A DNA stretch of 64,000 nucleotides from an uncultured Eubacterium sp. (lineage in GTDB: Bacteria > Bacillota > Clostridia > Oscillospirales > CAG-272): positions 47,854 through 111,853 of the forward strand of contig UQUT01000003.1 in NCBI GenBank assembly GCA_900544285.1, in the 5' to 3' direction. Shown one piece after another: positions 16,305-24,137 of the stretch. Numbering within the stretch: the stretch's first letter is position 1; each line of letters opens with the position of its first letter. The notes below the pieces were generated by a model that was not told the origin of the DNA, did not search any database, and saw nothing but the letters and a program-made list of their open reading frames with translations. The position numbers were made by a program, and so were the translations under genes.

Positions 16305-16348
16305 AAAGCAGACCAAAATCATATGATTTCAGTCTGCTTTCTATTTTT
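16305..16348 (+). terminator. Hairpin/terminator
   Basis: AAAGCAGAC pairs with GTCTGCTTT around an inner AAATCATATGATTT palindrome, then CTATTTTTG. Confidence 0.65.
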
Positions 16349-16433
16349 GTCTACAAAACAATTTTTTCTATAATACTCTTTTGATCTTTGCAATACTCTG
16401 CGTCAATACGCCTTTTTCCCGTATTTTTATCAC

Positions 16434-16785
16434 TTTTTCAAAAATTTTTTCGATTTTTTCAAAAAATTTTTCGAAATGTGCACCTTTTTGCGGTTTTCAT
16501 TACACTATATATATGGAGCGCAAAAAATCCAGTCTGATTTCGGGTCGGAATAACGGCTTCATACATATTTTGCTTATCTTCGGTATTGTACTGTGCCGGA
16601 TTGCCATTCCCCCGGCGATAAATTCAGCTCGGTGCAGATCGATGATATACTTCCTTTCCCCTGCGCGGCACACGCTCCTTTCTCATGTCGCGTCCGGGGA
16701 AAATGTCGGGCGGAAACCCCTTCCGTCCGCAACACAGCGCGACGTCACTCCTGTCCTTTCTGATGACGCCGCGCTGTTTTTATAT
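16434..16785 (+). ncRNA. Interspersed structured-RNA repeat, copy 1
   Basis: About 350 bases closely matching 29509-29867. Order: an AT-rich block of alternating T and A runs, a likely promoter ending in TATATAT (about 16505), about 150 bases of variable leader, then three hairpins: 16658-16699, CGGGCGG-based 16708-16730, and a terminator hairpin 16734-16777 ending in TTTTTAT. The first hairpin loop shows CTCCTTTCT (16675-16683) and the terminator loop TCCTTTCT. Base changes between copies keep pairing through G-U wobbles, which argues for a functional RNA. No ORF is conserved between copies. It is not a family I can name. Confidence 0.65.
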
Positions 16786-16847
16786 ACAAAGAAGATAGCA
16801 AGTAAAACATCCGACTGCAATCGGAGCATGAGAATTTGTTTGGCTAT

Positions 16848-16870
16848 GCCCCGCTCCGGTGGGGCTTTTT
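16848..16870 (+). terminator. Terminator
   Basis: GCCCCGCTCCGGTGGGGC hairpin then TTTTT, downstream of RNA copy 1. Confidence 0.8.
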
Positions 16871-16951
16871 CATAGAAAAAACATCGGTATTATCCCGATG
16901 CTCTTCTGTATTTTTCCGTCTTTCCTTTCGGAATACGCCTGTTTGCCCCTG

Positions 16952-17728
16952 TTATGCTTTGAAACCGCACCAGCTGTCTCTGTAATTTGCCAGACGATCT
17001 GCAAGCGAAAAAAGCGGGAACAAAAGCAAAGGCAGCTTATACGTTCCGAATGCCTGATATATTTTCAGCATTTCTTCAAAGCCCGCGTCAACATTCTTTA
17101 CCATAGTCAGATTACAGAAAGCCAGCTTTTCAAGGGCAATTTTTGCTTCTTCTTCAGATATTCCGACCTTCGCGGCGACAGACGCCGCCGTAAACGCATT
17201 GTACCGGTTCATAAATTGATACGCAAGCACAAGACGCACATTTTTATCCGAAATGACCCTCAGAAGCTCTGCCGCCTCTTCACTTTCAAGTAGCTTCAAA
17301 GATTCTTCATCGCTCGGAAGGTACGCAAGAGCAATGTCCTTGTTTGCATATACCGCGCCGGAAACGGAAGAAACGAGTCCACTGTGCATATACGGGTTTT
17401 TCGCAAATTGGGCTTCCGCCCTTTCCGCAAAATCGTCATTGTCATCCGATTTCCACATAGTATTCAGTATCTGTTCGTAAACCGCCATAGGGGTTTCTTC
17501 GCAACCGATCGGCTTTTTCTGCACTTTATGCCTGATTCCGAAAAGCTCGTCAATCGTCACTCCAAACGTATCCGCTATGATCGGAAGGAACATAATATCT
17601 GGCATAGTCGCGTTGTTTTCCCATTTTGAAATTGCCTGCGACGATATACCGATAATTCCCGCAAGATTTTCCTGCGTAAGACCTCTTTCTCTGCGAAGCT
17701 CGGCTATTTTTTCTCCGAATGTTTTCAT
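16952..17728 (-). CDS. XRE-family regulator with large C-terminal domain
   Basis: 258 residues: HTH at about 3-60 (LTQENLAGIIGISSQAISKW), then a helical C-terminal domain of about 190 residues with Leu-rich helices (ESEEAAELLRVISDKNVRLV) and a possible winged segment (GISEEEAKIALEKLAF). Similar two-part regulators in Clostridia sense unknown signals and act on nearby genes. It sits between RNA copy 1 and the PanE-like operon, separated from the latter by 240 bases with nothing recognisable. Confidence 0.85.
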   Translation of the reverse strand: MKTFGEKIAELRRERGLTQENLAGIIGISSQAISKWENNATMPDIMFLPIIADTFGVTIDELFGIRHKVQKKPIGCEETPMAVYEQILNTMWKSDDNDDFAERAEAQFAKNPYMHSGLVSSVSGAVYANKDIALAYLPSDEESLKLLESEEAAELLRVISDKNVRLVLAYQFMNRYNAFTAASVAAKVGISEEEAKIALEKLAFCNLTMVKNVDAGFEEMLKIYQAFGTYKLPLLLFPLFSLADRLANYRDSWCGFKA

Positions 17729-17969
17729 ATTTTATCGCTCCCCCTACTTTGCTACTTCATTTTTCAGTCAACTGCAATCTTATTATATCAGCAATTTTGA
17801 AAAATGTACAGATATTATCGGGAGAGTGATTCCAACCGCCACGAGAGAAAATCAACCCAAAGTAGACACCTGTCTGTGTGCTGAATACTCTCAGCAATCA
17901 TACCGTCACGACCTTTTCCCGCGCAATATGTATAAAAAACAGGCGGCGCCATGAAAGCACCGCCATACG

Positions 17970-18668
17970 TCATTTTTCATCCGTAACTTTTTTCATTGTG
18001 ACAAGAAGTCCTGAGAACATCCATATATTCCCCACGCCTATCCATGCGCAGGAAACGGCATTGACAAACGGATGATTGCCGAATATGTTCATAAGCATTG
18101 CCGCCGCCATTCCGACGGGCAATGAAAATATCCAGCACCATTTCGGGCATGGCGTCAGCCCCTTTGCAAATGCCGCAATCTGTGTGACGGAAAGGATAAT
18201 GAAGGATATCCAGAACATTATAAACGCGGGCAATGCAAAGTATACCGCATATTTTGACAAAAGCTCCGTCGCAAGTCCGTGCTTTGAAAGAAAGACCATT
18301 GCACAGACGGGCACATGAAAACCGCATCCGCCGAAAATCACATAACCGAATATTCCGGCGCGGTACCTGTGCGCATATCCGGGCGAGCGCGATGCGATCA
18401 GGCGATAGATTCCGAAATAGCAAAGACCTTCAAGCGTAATGCCGAAAAGTCCGAGAAGCGCCGATGAGAAAATTCCGCCGTCGGAGGTTCCGGTATAAGC
18501 CGAAAGCATCCGCGCCACGCCCGTAAGCGTCTCATCCTCCACTCCCCAGCCGAGGATCATATCTCCGATCAACGTGAGAAGTGCGCCGAAAAGCCCTATC
18601 GACAGCAGTTTTTTCACGCGTGGCACGTCAAGCGTCCGCGAAATTCCGATATCATTGAAATCATTCAT
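17970..18668 (-). CDS. Multi-pass membrane protein (DUF6796-like)
   Basis: 232 residues with about six hydrophobic segments: residues 22-40, 65-85, 105-125, 145-170, 180-200 and 205-225. Motifs GDMILGWGVE and GNHPFVNAVSCAWIGVGNIW are typical of the uncharacterised DUF6796-type family as I remember it. It is the last gene of a leftward run PanE-like / membrane / GNAT / membrane, 24 bases after the GNAT stop, so probably cotranscribed. Function unknown. Confidence 0.7.
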   Translation of the reverse strand: MNDFNDIGISRTLDVPRVKKLLSIGLFGALLTLIGDMILGWGVEDETLTGVARMLSAYTGTSDGGIFSSALLGLFGITLEGLCYFGIYRLIASRSPGYAHRYRAGIFGYVIFGGCGFHVPVCAMVFLSKHGLATELLSKYAVYFALPAFIMFWISFIILSVTQIAAFAKGLTPCPKWCWIFSLPVGMAAAMLMNIFGNHPFVNAVSCAWIGVGNIWMFSGLLVTMKKVTDEK

Positions 18669-18692
18669 GACGGTTTTATAACCCTTTCTTTT

Positions 18693-19313
18693 TTATTTTT
18701 CCGTCTCGGGCGACACCCGATCGGGATATTTTATCAGGTCATAGAGCACGCCGTATTCGCCGAAGCGGCGCGTGCCGACAAGCTCCATTCCGAGATGCAC
18801 GTATTTATCGCATTTGGACTTCGCGTCCGTATCGAGAACTACGGGCACGCCGAGCCGGTTGCCATCGGCAAATGCCATATCCATCACCTTCCGCATATAG
18901 CCCTGCCCCTGATATTTCTCCGTCACGCAGACAAGACCGACATAAATATACGGCTTTTTTGCCTTGTCGAGCTGCTTGCTTGGCCCCGACCCGCCCTTTG
19001 ACATAATCTTTGCAAAACGGATCAGCTCTTTCAGCTTCATCGATCCGAGCAGCGACTTTGCCAAAGGCATCATCGCCATGATACCGACCTTCTGCCCCGG
19101 ACATTTATATGCAATATATCCTTCGCCGTCCGCTCCCGTGGCATAAAGCATTCCGCCCTTCAACGCCATGCGGACATATCCGCAGATGAATTCCGCCGCG
19201 GCGTCACGGCTCGGGAACGCGTCGATAAGTCCGCGCTCATCGCCGTAATCATAATAGCCGAAGGCATGACCGATCCGGCGGATCGCCTCTTCGCTCAATG
19301 TTGTCACTTTCAT
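18693..19313 (-). CDS. GNAT-family N-acetyltransferase
   Basis: 206 residues from the ATG at 19313, preceded by AAGGA; a longer start at 19334 is possible. The acetyl-CoA loop motif is seen as VTEKYQGQGYMRKVMDMAF (about 135-153), after the beta-4 strand YIYVGLVCV, and the C-terminal LGVPVVLDTDAKSKCDKY completes the fold. These enzymes acetylate amines of small molecules or proteins; the substrate is not deducible. Middle gene of a four-gene leftward operon. Confidence 0.85.
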   Translation of the reverse strand: MKVTTLSEEAIRRIGHAFGYYDYGDERGLIDAFPSRDAAAEFICGYVRMALKGGMLYATGADGEGYIAYKCPGQKVGIMAMMPLAKSLLGSMKLKELIRFAKIMSKGGSGPSKQLDKAKKPYIYVGLVCVTEKYQGQGYMRKVMDMAFADGNRLGVPVVLDTDAKSKCDKYVHLGMELVGTRRFGEYGVLYDLIKYPDRVSPETEK

Positions 19314-19388
19314 TTTATTTATATCCTTCTTCATCCTGAAATGCCGACGGACGCCGACCTTCCGCGTTGCTTACCATCAATTCCGCTC

Positions 19389-19889
19389 TCAGCGAATGAA
19401 AATCATCATTATTCCGGAAAGCGCCGCCGAAATAATCACCATTCCGACCGTGCCGAAGAGCCATTTTCTGCACTTGTCTTTTCCCGTTATATAGGGTTTT
19501 AAGTCTTCCGTGCCGGGGATTGTCCAAGCCTTCGTGTGCCCGACCCAGAGACCGTCGACAAGGAAGCGATCGATAAGATTCATGACGGACAGTATGACAA
19601 GCAGCTGCCAGAAGCCCGCGACAAACCCCTTCGCGCCGTTTATCGCATACACACATACGAGCACATAAGCAATATATCCCGGCATACAGATTATTTTGAA
19701 AAGCAATGCGTTCCGCCTGATTTTCTCATGTGTCGTCAGCCCGAGGCTTACGCATCTCTCCTGCACCTTCGGGCTGTAAAGATGCACCATGCCGACAGCT
19801 CCCTTTCGTATGCCGATCGCGCAGACAAGGACAAGCAACGCCCCGAGCCCAATGCCTTCAATTATCGTTTTGATTATCAGCTCACTCAT
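19389..19889 (-). CDS. Small four-helix membrane protein
   Basis: 166 residues from the ATG at 19889, placed behind GGGAGG and overlapping the upstream stop as ATGA. Four hydrophobic segments (about 4-24, 55-75, 85-105, 140-162) flank a conserved-looking loop with WVGHTKAWTIPGTEDLKPY. Proteins of this type recur in Clostridia without known function. Coupled to the PanE-like reductase gene. Confidence 0.7.
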   Translation of the reverse strand: MSELIIKTIIEGIGLGALLVLVCAIGIRKGAVGMVHLYSPKVQERCVSLGLTTHEKIRRNALLFKIICMPGYIAYVLVCVYAINGAKGFVAGFWQLLVILSVMNLIDRFLVDGLWVGHTKAWTIPGTEDLKPYITGKDKCRKWLFGTVGMVIISAALSGIMMIFIR

Positions 19890-20812
19890 TTCAGATACCT
19901 CCCGCACTCGCTTTCAAGCTCACGCCAGACGGGATATTCCGTGCCGCTTTCGTCAAAGAACTTTTTCAGGTTTCGGTTCAGTGCGCTCATTTCATCGGTA
20001 GCGTTCATGGCATGATCCGATACGCATATCTTTCCCAGAACCGTCGCACACATGAGTCTGAAAAAGCGCAGGCAGGTTTTTCTGTATGCGTCACCTTCAA
20101 ACTCCCTGTCAGACGCGGGCAATATCTCGTGTCCGGCGTTCTTTATGGCGCGGTAGCCTTCAATATTGGCGTCAATCATTTTGCCGAGATACGCCGTGTT
20201 GCCTTTGAGCTTTTTAAGATTGCCGTCGGTTTTGTAGCAGGCGAACGCCGCCGGAAGCACAAATGCGGCATGGCACAAAAGATAATCCTCCATGTTCGGC
20301 TCATATGTGACCTTGTATTTCGTACCGTCAAATATCTGTCCGATGAGCTTTTCGTTTGACGGTGCTCCCGAAAGCTGACCTATCTTTATTTTTTTAAGGT
20401 CGACAGAAGCCACGCGGTCGCTCTCGCGGTGCCCCGCCGCACTCGTAAATGCAAACATCACGTTTTTCTCCGGAAGAAGCGACGCAAGCTCCTTTGTGCG
20501 AACATTGTTGCCGACAAAAACGATATTTTTCGTCTTGTTTTCGCGCAGAGCGTCAACGACGGACTCAAGCTGCGTGTACCTGACTGCAACGAATATCACG
20601 TCATAAACGTCGTCCGGCAAAAGCCCGGTGACGACAGAAATCCGGCTGACAGATGTGCGGAGCGAAAACTTGTCCTTGATTCTCAGTCCGTTTTTACGTA
20701 TCTCCTCCGCCCATTTTCCGCGCGCAAGCAGGGTCGTCTCCTTCCCCGCACGGAACATGTTCCTTGCAATATTGCATCCGAGCACACCTGCGCCGAATAT
20801 CAGAATTTTCAT
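19886..20812 (-). CDS. Ketopantoate-reductase-like (PanE/ApbA) oxidoreductase
   Basis: 308 residues from the ATG at 20812, behind GGGGAG. The N-terminal Rossmann motif ILIFGAGVLGCNIARNMF (GxGxxG) binds NADP(H); the middle has VGNNV followed by RTKE, and the C-terminal half is the helical substrate domain. The usual PanE catalytic Lys and Glu positions are not obvious, so it may be a paralogue with another 2-keto substrate. It is the first gene of a leftward operon whose 5' leader carries a GTTAGC-N4-GCTAAC palindrome shared with the divergent transporter operon. Confidence 0.8.
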   Translation of the reverse strand: MKILIFGAGVLGCNIARNMFRAGKETTLLARGKWAEEIRKNGLRIKDKFSLRTSVSRISVVTGLLPDDVYDVIFVAVRYTQLESVVDALRENKTKNIVFVGNNVRTKELASLLPEKNVMFAFTSAAGHRESDRVASVDLKKIKIGQLSGAPSNEKLIGQIFDGTKYKVTYEPNMEDYLLCHAAFVLPAAFACYKTDGNLKKLKGNTAYLGKMIDANIEGYRAIKNAGHEILPASDREFEGDAYRKTCLRFFRLMCATVLGKICVSDHAMNATDEMSALNRNLKKFFDESGTEYPVWRELESECGRYLK

Positions 20813-20868
20813 AACCGTATCTCCCCTTTTCAAAAAGTTACTTTATGGTCTTAGGTAAACCGCGTCGC

Positions 20869-20890
20869 GTTGTTAGCACATGCTAACAAC
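20869..20890. promoter_or_regulatory. GTTAGC palindrome 1
   Basis: A 22-base perfect dyad centred on GTTAGCACATGCTAAC, about 57 bases upstream of the PanE-like start. Half-sites resemble DtxR/MntR-type operators (GTTAG); regulator identity is inferred. Confidence 0.75.
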
Positions 20891-21024
20891 GACCCATTTG
20901 AAAAGCCGCCCGGCGGCGGTCTCTTTAATTTTACGGTCGGTTGGCACTTTTCGTGTTTCGCGCCAAAGCCGCTAAAATCGCAGTCAGCGCCACGCGAAGT
21001 GACCGTAACAGTCTATCCGGTCAT

Positions 21025-21053
21025 ATTGTAACACACGAAAATGCGTTTTTCAA
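21025..21053 (-). promoter_or_regulatory. Promoter of PanE-like operon
   Basis: On the minus strand TTGAAA (21053-21048), 17 bases, TACAAT (21030-21025). It gives a leader of about 205 bases containing the palindrome at 20869. Confidence 0.65.
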
Positions 21054-21177
21054 TAGGAAATCCGAAATTTACAAACGCAAAATCGCCGATTGCGCCGCCA
21101 TCGGCATGACATCGAAAGGCAGAAAAACACCCGCTTTTTCCGTCACCGTAAATCGGCAAAAAAATGAAAAAAGGTAC

Positions 21178-21206
21178 TTGACAAGGCGCTTTGCATATGC
21201 TATACT
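21178..21206 (+). promoter_or_regulatory. Promoter of flavodoxin/ABC operon
   Basis: TTGACA (21178-21183), 17-base spacer, TATACT (21201-21206). Confidence 0.88.
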
Positions 21207-21215
21207 GTCCCCGTT

Positions 21216-21235
21216 CAGTTAGCACGCGCTAACTG
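21216..21235. promoter_or_regulatory. GTTAGC palindrome 2
   Basis: CAGTTAGCACGCGCTAACTG, a perfect 20-base dyad starting ten bases after the -10 box, over the expected transcription start. Confidence 0.85.
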
Positions 21236-21293
21236 AAATTCGGGCGTGTATAAAAACTCAAAGCCGACGTTGGCTTATTTTTTAGACACGCAA

Positions 21294-21309
21294 GTTAGCG
21301 GAGGCTAAC
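21294..21309. promoter_or_regulatory. GTTAGC palindrome 3
   Basis: GTTAGCGGAGGCTAAC, 26 bases before the flavodoxin ATG and just upstream of its AAGGAGG. Confidence 0.75.
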
Positions 21310-21334
21310 CAAATCCTGTTAAGGAGGAAAAACA

Positions 21335-22252
21335 ATGAGTAAACTTGCAATCATTTGCGCACCGGACAAGGCGGCGATTTCCGCCATGGCTGAAAAAATC
21401 TCCGCCGGAGCAATTCCAAACGGTGCAACAGCAGACATTTTTGACGCAACCGTCGACCCGGCGGTGCTCGGCGGATATGACGCCGCGGCACTCGGCTTCG
21501 GCGAAGGCTTTGCGGAATCCGAATTTCTCGCGGTCTTTTCGCGCTGTCTTCCGGGACTTGAAGGCAAAAAGACAGCCGTTTTCGGAGCTTTTGAAGGAAA
21601 AGAAGAATTTGCGGAAAGCCTTGCGCGCGTGGGCAAAGCCGCAAGGTGCGTAATGCTTTCCGTCGCCTGCACGGAAGAGGCGGCAGAGGAGCTCGGCAGA
21701 TCGCTTGTACATAAAAAAGAAATCCGCCCCGATCTTGCAAAAACGGTTCCGATTATTTTCTCGACGATCACCGGAAACGGCTATAAGCTCGCGGTGGCGG
21801 CAGCGGAAGCGGTGCCCGACCATGTCGGCCCGTATAACATACGTTATATAACAGACGAGGTCATCGACAAATTCGATACCTTTGTGCTTTCATATTGGTG
21901 CAATCACGGCACGGCGGATGACGACACAATCGACCTTATCTCCCGCATGCACGGAAAAAAGCTGATTGTCATCGGCTCGCTCGGCGTCGCAACGGATACG
22001 GCGCACGCCGCAAAGGTGTGCGAAAACGTCATCGCGCTCGCGTCTCGCGACAATACCCTCCTCGGTCACTATCTCTGCAGAGGAAGCATTGACCTCCGCC
22101 GCACCTTCGCCCGGACGCGTATTCCCGAAGGTCAGAAGGGTCATCTCTCCGCGGAGCGTTTTGAAAAGCAGAAGGAATCGCTCGGTCATCCGAACGCCGA
22201 AGAGCTGGAAGGCGCACGCGCGGCTGTCGCCGAATTTCTCAAAAAAGCATGA
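21335..22252 (+). CDS. Flavodoxin-family protein of haem/metal uptake operon
   Basis: 305 residues with two flavodoxin-like halves. The first half has lost its phosphate loop. The second starts VPIIFSTITGNGYKLAVAAA (about 138-157), with the T-x-T-G-N-G FMN-phosphate loop, and continues FVLSYWCNHGTADDDTIDLI and IVIGSLGVATDT as in flavodoxin domains. It follows a strong promoter and AAGGAGG and overlaps the permease start as ATGA. I infer it donates electrons to the radical SAM enzyme or to porphyrin/metal reduction encoded in the same operon; BilS-type flavodoxins of gut Bacillota are an alternative comparison. Confidence 0.8.
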   Translation: MSKLAIICAPDKAAISAMAEKISAGAIPNGATADIFDATVDPAVLGGYDAAALGFGEGFAESEFLAVFSRCLPGLEGKKTAVFGAFEGKEEFAESLARVGKAARCVMLSVACTEEAAEELGRSLVHKKEIRPDLAKTVPIIFSTITGNGYKLAVAAAEAVPDHVGPYNIRYITDEVIDKFDTFVLSYWCNHGTADDDTIDLISRMHGKKLIVIGSLGVATDTAHAAKVCENVIALASRDNTLLGHYLCRGSIDLRRTFARTRIPEGQKGHLSAERFEKQKESLGHPNAEELEGARAAVAEFLKKA

Positions 22253-23307
22253 ACACAAATAAAGTTTCGGGAGTTCAGCCCGCTTCCGCCGGTACTCAGA
22301 CAGCCGGAGCGTCCGCGGCACGCAAAGCGTCACGGGTAATTCTGATTGCGGTATTCGGTATCATATCGGTGCTTTCCGTGCTGATATGCACGGGAATCGG
22401 GAGCGTCAGGATTTCTGTTCCGGATGTTATAAAAGCATTGTTTGTCGATGACGAAAGCATGGCGCGCCTGCTCATATGGAATCTCAGATTTCCGCGTGTG
22501 CTCGTCGGAGGACTTGTCGGCGTCTGCCTGTCGCTTTCGGGCTGTATACTGCAGGGAGTCATGCGGAACACAATGGCGTCCCCGTCGACGATCGGCGTGA
22601 CAGGTGGCGCGAGCTTTATAGGTTATCTTACGCTCGTTGCCTTTCCCGCTTATTCATACCTGCTTCCGATAGGTTCGATATTCGGCGCCTTCATCACAAC
22701 AATGCTTATTTACGCGCTTGCATATCAGAAGGGCGTTTCGCCCGTGAAAATGATTCTTTCGGGAATGGCGGTCTCTGCGCTGTTCGGCGCTTTCAACGAC
22801 ATCATAAAAACTTTCTTTGCCGAATCGCTCGGAAATGCCTCGGGATTTCTCGTCGGCGGACTGAACGGCGTCGGCTGGGAGAGCTTCCGCATGATTCTTC
22901 CCTATGCCGCGGTCGGAATTTTCATATGCGCTTTTCTGCCGTCACGAATGAATATACTCATGCTCGGCGACGAAACTGCGAACGCCCTCGGACTGCGAAC
23001 GGAGGTTTTCAGATTCTTTCTGATTGCGGTATCCTCTCTTCTTGCGGGTGCGGCGATATCGGTATCGGGTCTCATCAGCTTTGTCGGTCTCGTTGTGCCG
23101 CACATTGCAAGGCTTCTTGTCGGCTCGGATTATAAATACCTCTTTCCCGCGTCGGCTCTGCTCGGATTTTCTCTCGTCAGCATATGCGACACGATCGGAA
23201 GGGTCATTCTTCCGCCGGGAGAGGTTCCCGTCAGCATTATACTTTCGTTTATCGGCGCACCGTTCTTTTTGTACCTGCTGCGCACGCGCGAAGGCAAGAG
23301 GGGGTGA
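22249..23307 (+). CDS. FecCD-type ABC importer permease
   Basis: 352 residues, about ten membrane helices, the usual length of BtuC/FecCD permeases for haem, siderophores or cobalamin. Motifs: LRFPRVLVGGLVGVCLSLSG and MASPSTIGVTGGA early, and SFVGLVVPHIARLL late, which contacts the ATPase. The N-terminal 25 residues are Ala/Gly/Ser-rich and cytoplasmic. The ATG overlaps the flavodoxin stop (ATGA) and its own stop overlaps the GTG of the ATPase. Confidence 0.93.
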   Translation: MNTNKVSGVQPASAGTQTAGASAARKASRVILIAVFGIISVLSVLICTGIGSVRISVPDVIKALFVDDESMARLLIWNLRFPRVLVGGLVGVCLSLSGCILQGVMRNTMASPSTIGVTGGASFIGYLTLVAFPAYSYLLPIGSIFGAFITTMLIYALAYQKGVSPVKMILSGMAVSALFGAFNDIIKTFFAESLGNASGFLVGGLNGVGWESFRMILPYAAVGIFICAFLPSRMNILMLGDETANALGLRTEVFRFFLIAVSSLLAGAAISVSGLISFVGLVVPHIARLLVGSDYKYLFPASALLGFSLVSICDTIGRVILPPGEVPVSIILSFIGAPFFLYLLRTREGKRG

Positions 23308-24137
23308 CGGAATTGTACTTCGGATTCAACAACATTTCCGTATGCTACGGAAAAAAAGAAGTGCTCCGCGGGCTTTCGCTCGACATTCCGAAAGGAAAAG
23401 TTGTGACGCTCATCGGTCAGAACGGGTGCGGAAAGTCCACGCTACTGAAAACCGTTTCAAAAGCCGTAACTCCAAAGCGCGGCGAGGTCGTATATCTCGA
23501 CAAAAAGCTGTCCGCCTATCCGCCCAAGCAACTCGCGCAGAAAATTGCATATCTTTCGCAGGTGCATGAGTCACCGCCCGACATAGACGTCCGCACGCTC
23601 GTTTCTTACGGAAGATTTCCGTATTCCCGCTTCGGACGCGGAATGACGGCAAGCGACGGCGAAATAATCGACCGTGCGCTTTCGCTCACGGGACTCACCC
23701 ATCTTAAGGATAGAATTCTTTCAACTCTTTCCGGCGGCGAGCGTCAGCGCGCATGGATCGCAATGACAATCGCTCAGGAGCCCGAAATTCTGATCCTCGA
23801 CGAACCGACAACATATCTTGACGTCAGCTATCAGGTGGAGGTGCTTGAGCTTGTGCGGCGACTGAACCGCGAGCTCGGCATAACCATTGTGATGGTTCTG
23901 CACGATATAAATCTTGCCGCACGTTACTCGGATTACCTCGCGGCAGTAAAGAACGGCGTTCTGTTTACGGCAGGAACGCCGGATGAAATGGTAACCGAGA
24001 AAAATCTTCGCGACATTTTCGAAATCGAAGCCGCGGTTTATCGCGACCCGATACACGGATGTCCGTATTTCATCCCGCAAAGGACAACCTTTGATATAAA
24101 ACCAAATTCCAAAACACATGGAGGAAAAAACGAATGA
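23304..24137 (+). CDS. ABC importer ATPase (FecE/BtuD type)
   Basis: 277 residues from GTG 23304 (GTGA overlap with the permease); a TTG at 23313 with a good ribosome binding site is an alternative start. Walker A GQNGCGKST, Q-loop IAYLSQVHE, signature LSGGERQRAWIAMTIAQ, Walker B ILILDEPTTYLD and H-switch VLHDINLA are all present. It energises the importer with the adjacent permease and lipoprotein. Confidence 0.92.
   Translation: MTELYFGFNNISVCYGKKEVLRGLSLDIPKGKVVTLIGQNGCGKSTLLKTVSKAVTPKRGEVVYLDKKLSAYPPKQLAQKIAYLSQVHESPPDIDVRTLVSYGRFPYSRFGRGMTASDGEIIDRALSLTGLTHLKDRILSTLSGGERQRAWIAMTIAQEPEILILDEPTTYLDVSYQVEVLELVRRLNRELGITIVMVLHDINLAARYSDYLAAVKNGVLFTAGTPDEMVTEKNLRDIFEIEAAVYRDPIHGCPYFIPQRTTFDIKPNSKTHGGKNE

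Larger units (their letters stand above)
20813..21334. other. Divergent regulatory region
   Basis: 522 bases without a gene, between the PanE-like operon (leftward) and the flavodoxin/ABC operon (rightward). It contains two promoters and three GTTAGC palindromes, listed separately, and terminator-like hairpins: a GC-rich one at about 20903-20922 followed on the minus strand by TTTTC, and AAGCC/GGCTT (21261-21276) followed by TATTTTTT. Confidence 0.75.

Noticed and set aside
16381..16875. Open frames within the structured-RNA repeats (for example 164 codons here, and frames at 29391-29907)
   Set aside because: The frames are not conserved between the two copies, whereas the hairpins are.
21305..21823. 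172-codon minus-strand frame opposite the flavodoxin gene
   Set aside because: Cys/Arg-rich antisense frame; the flavodoxin frame has promoter, ribosome binding site and FMN loop.
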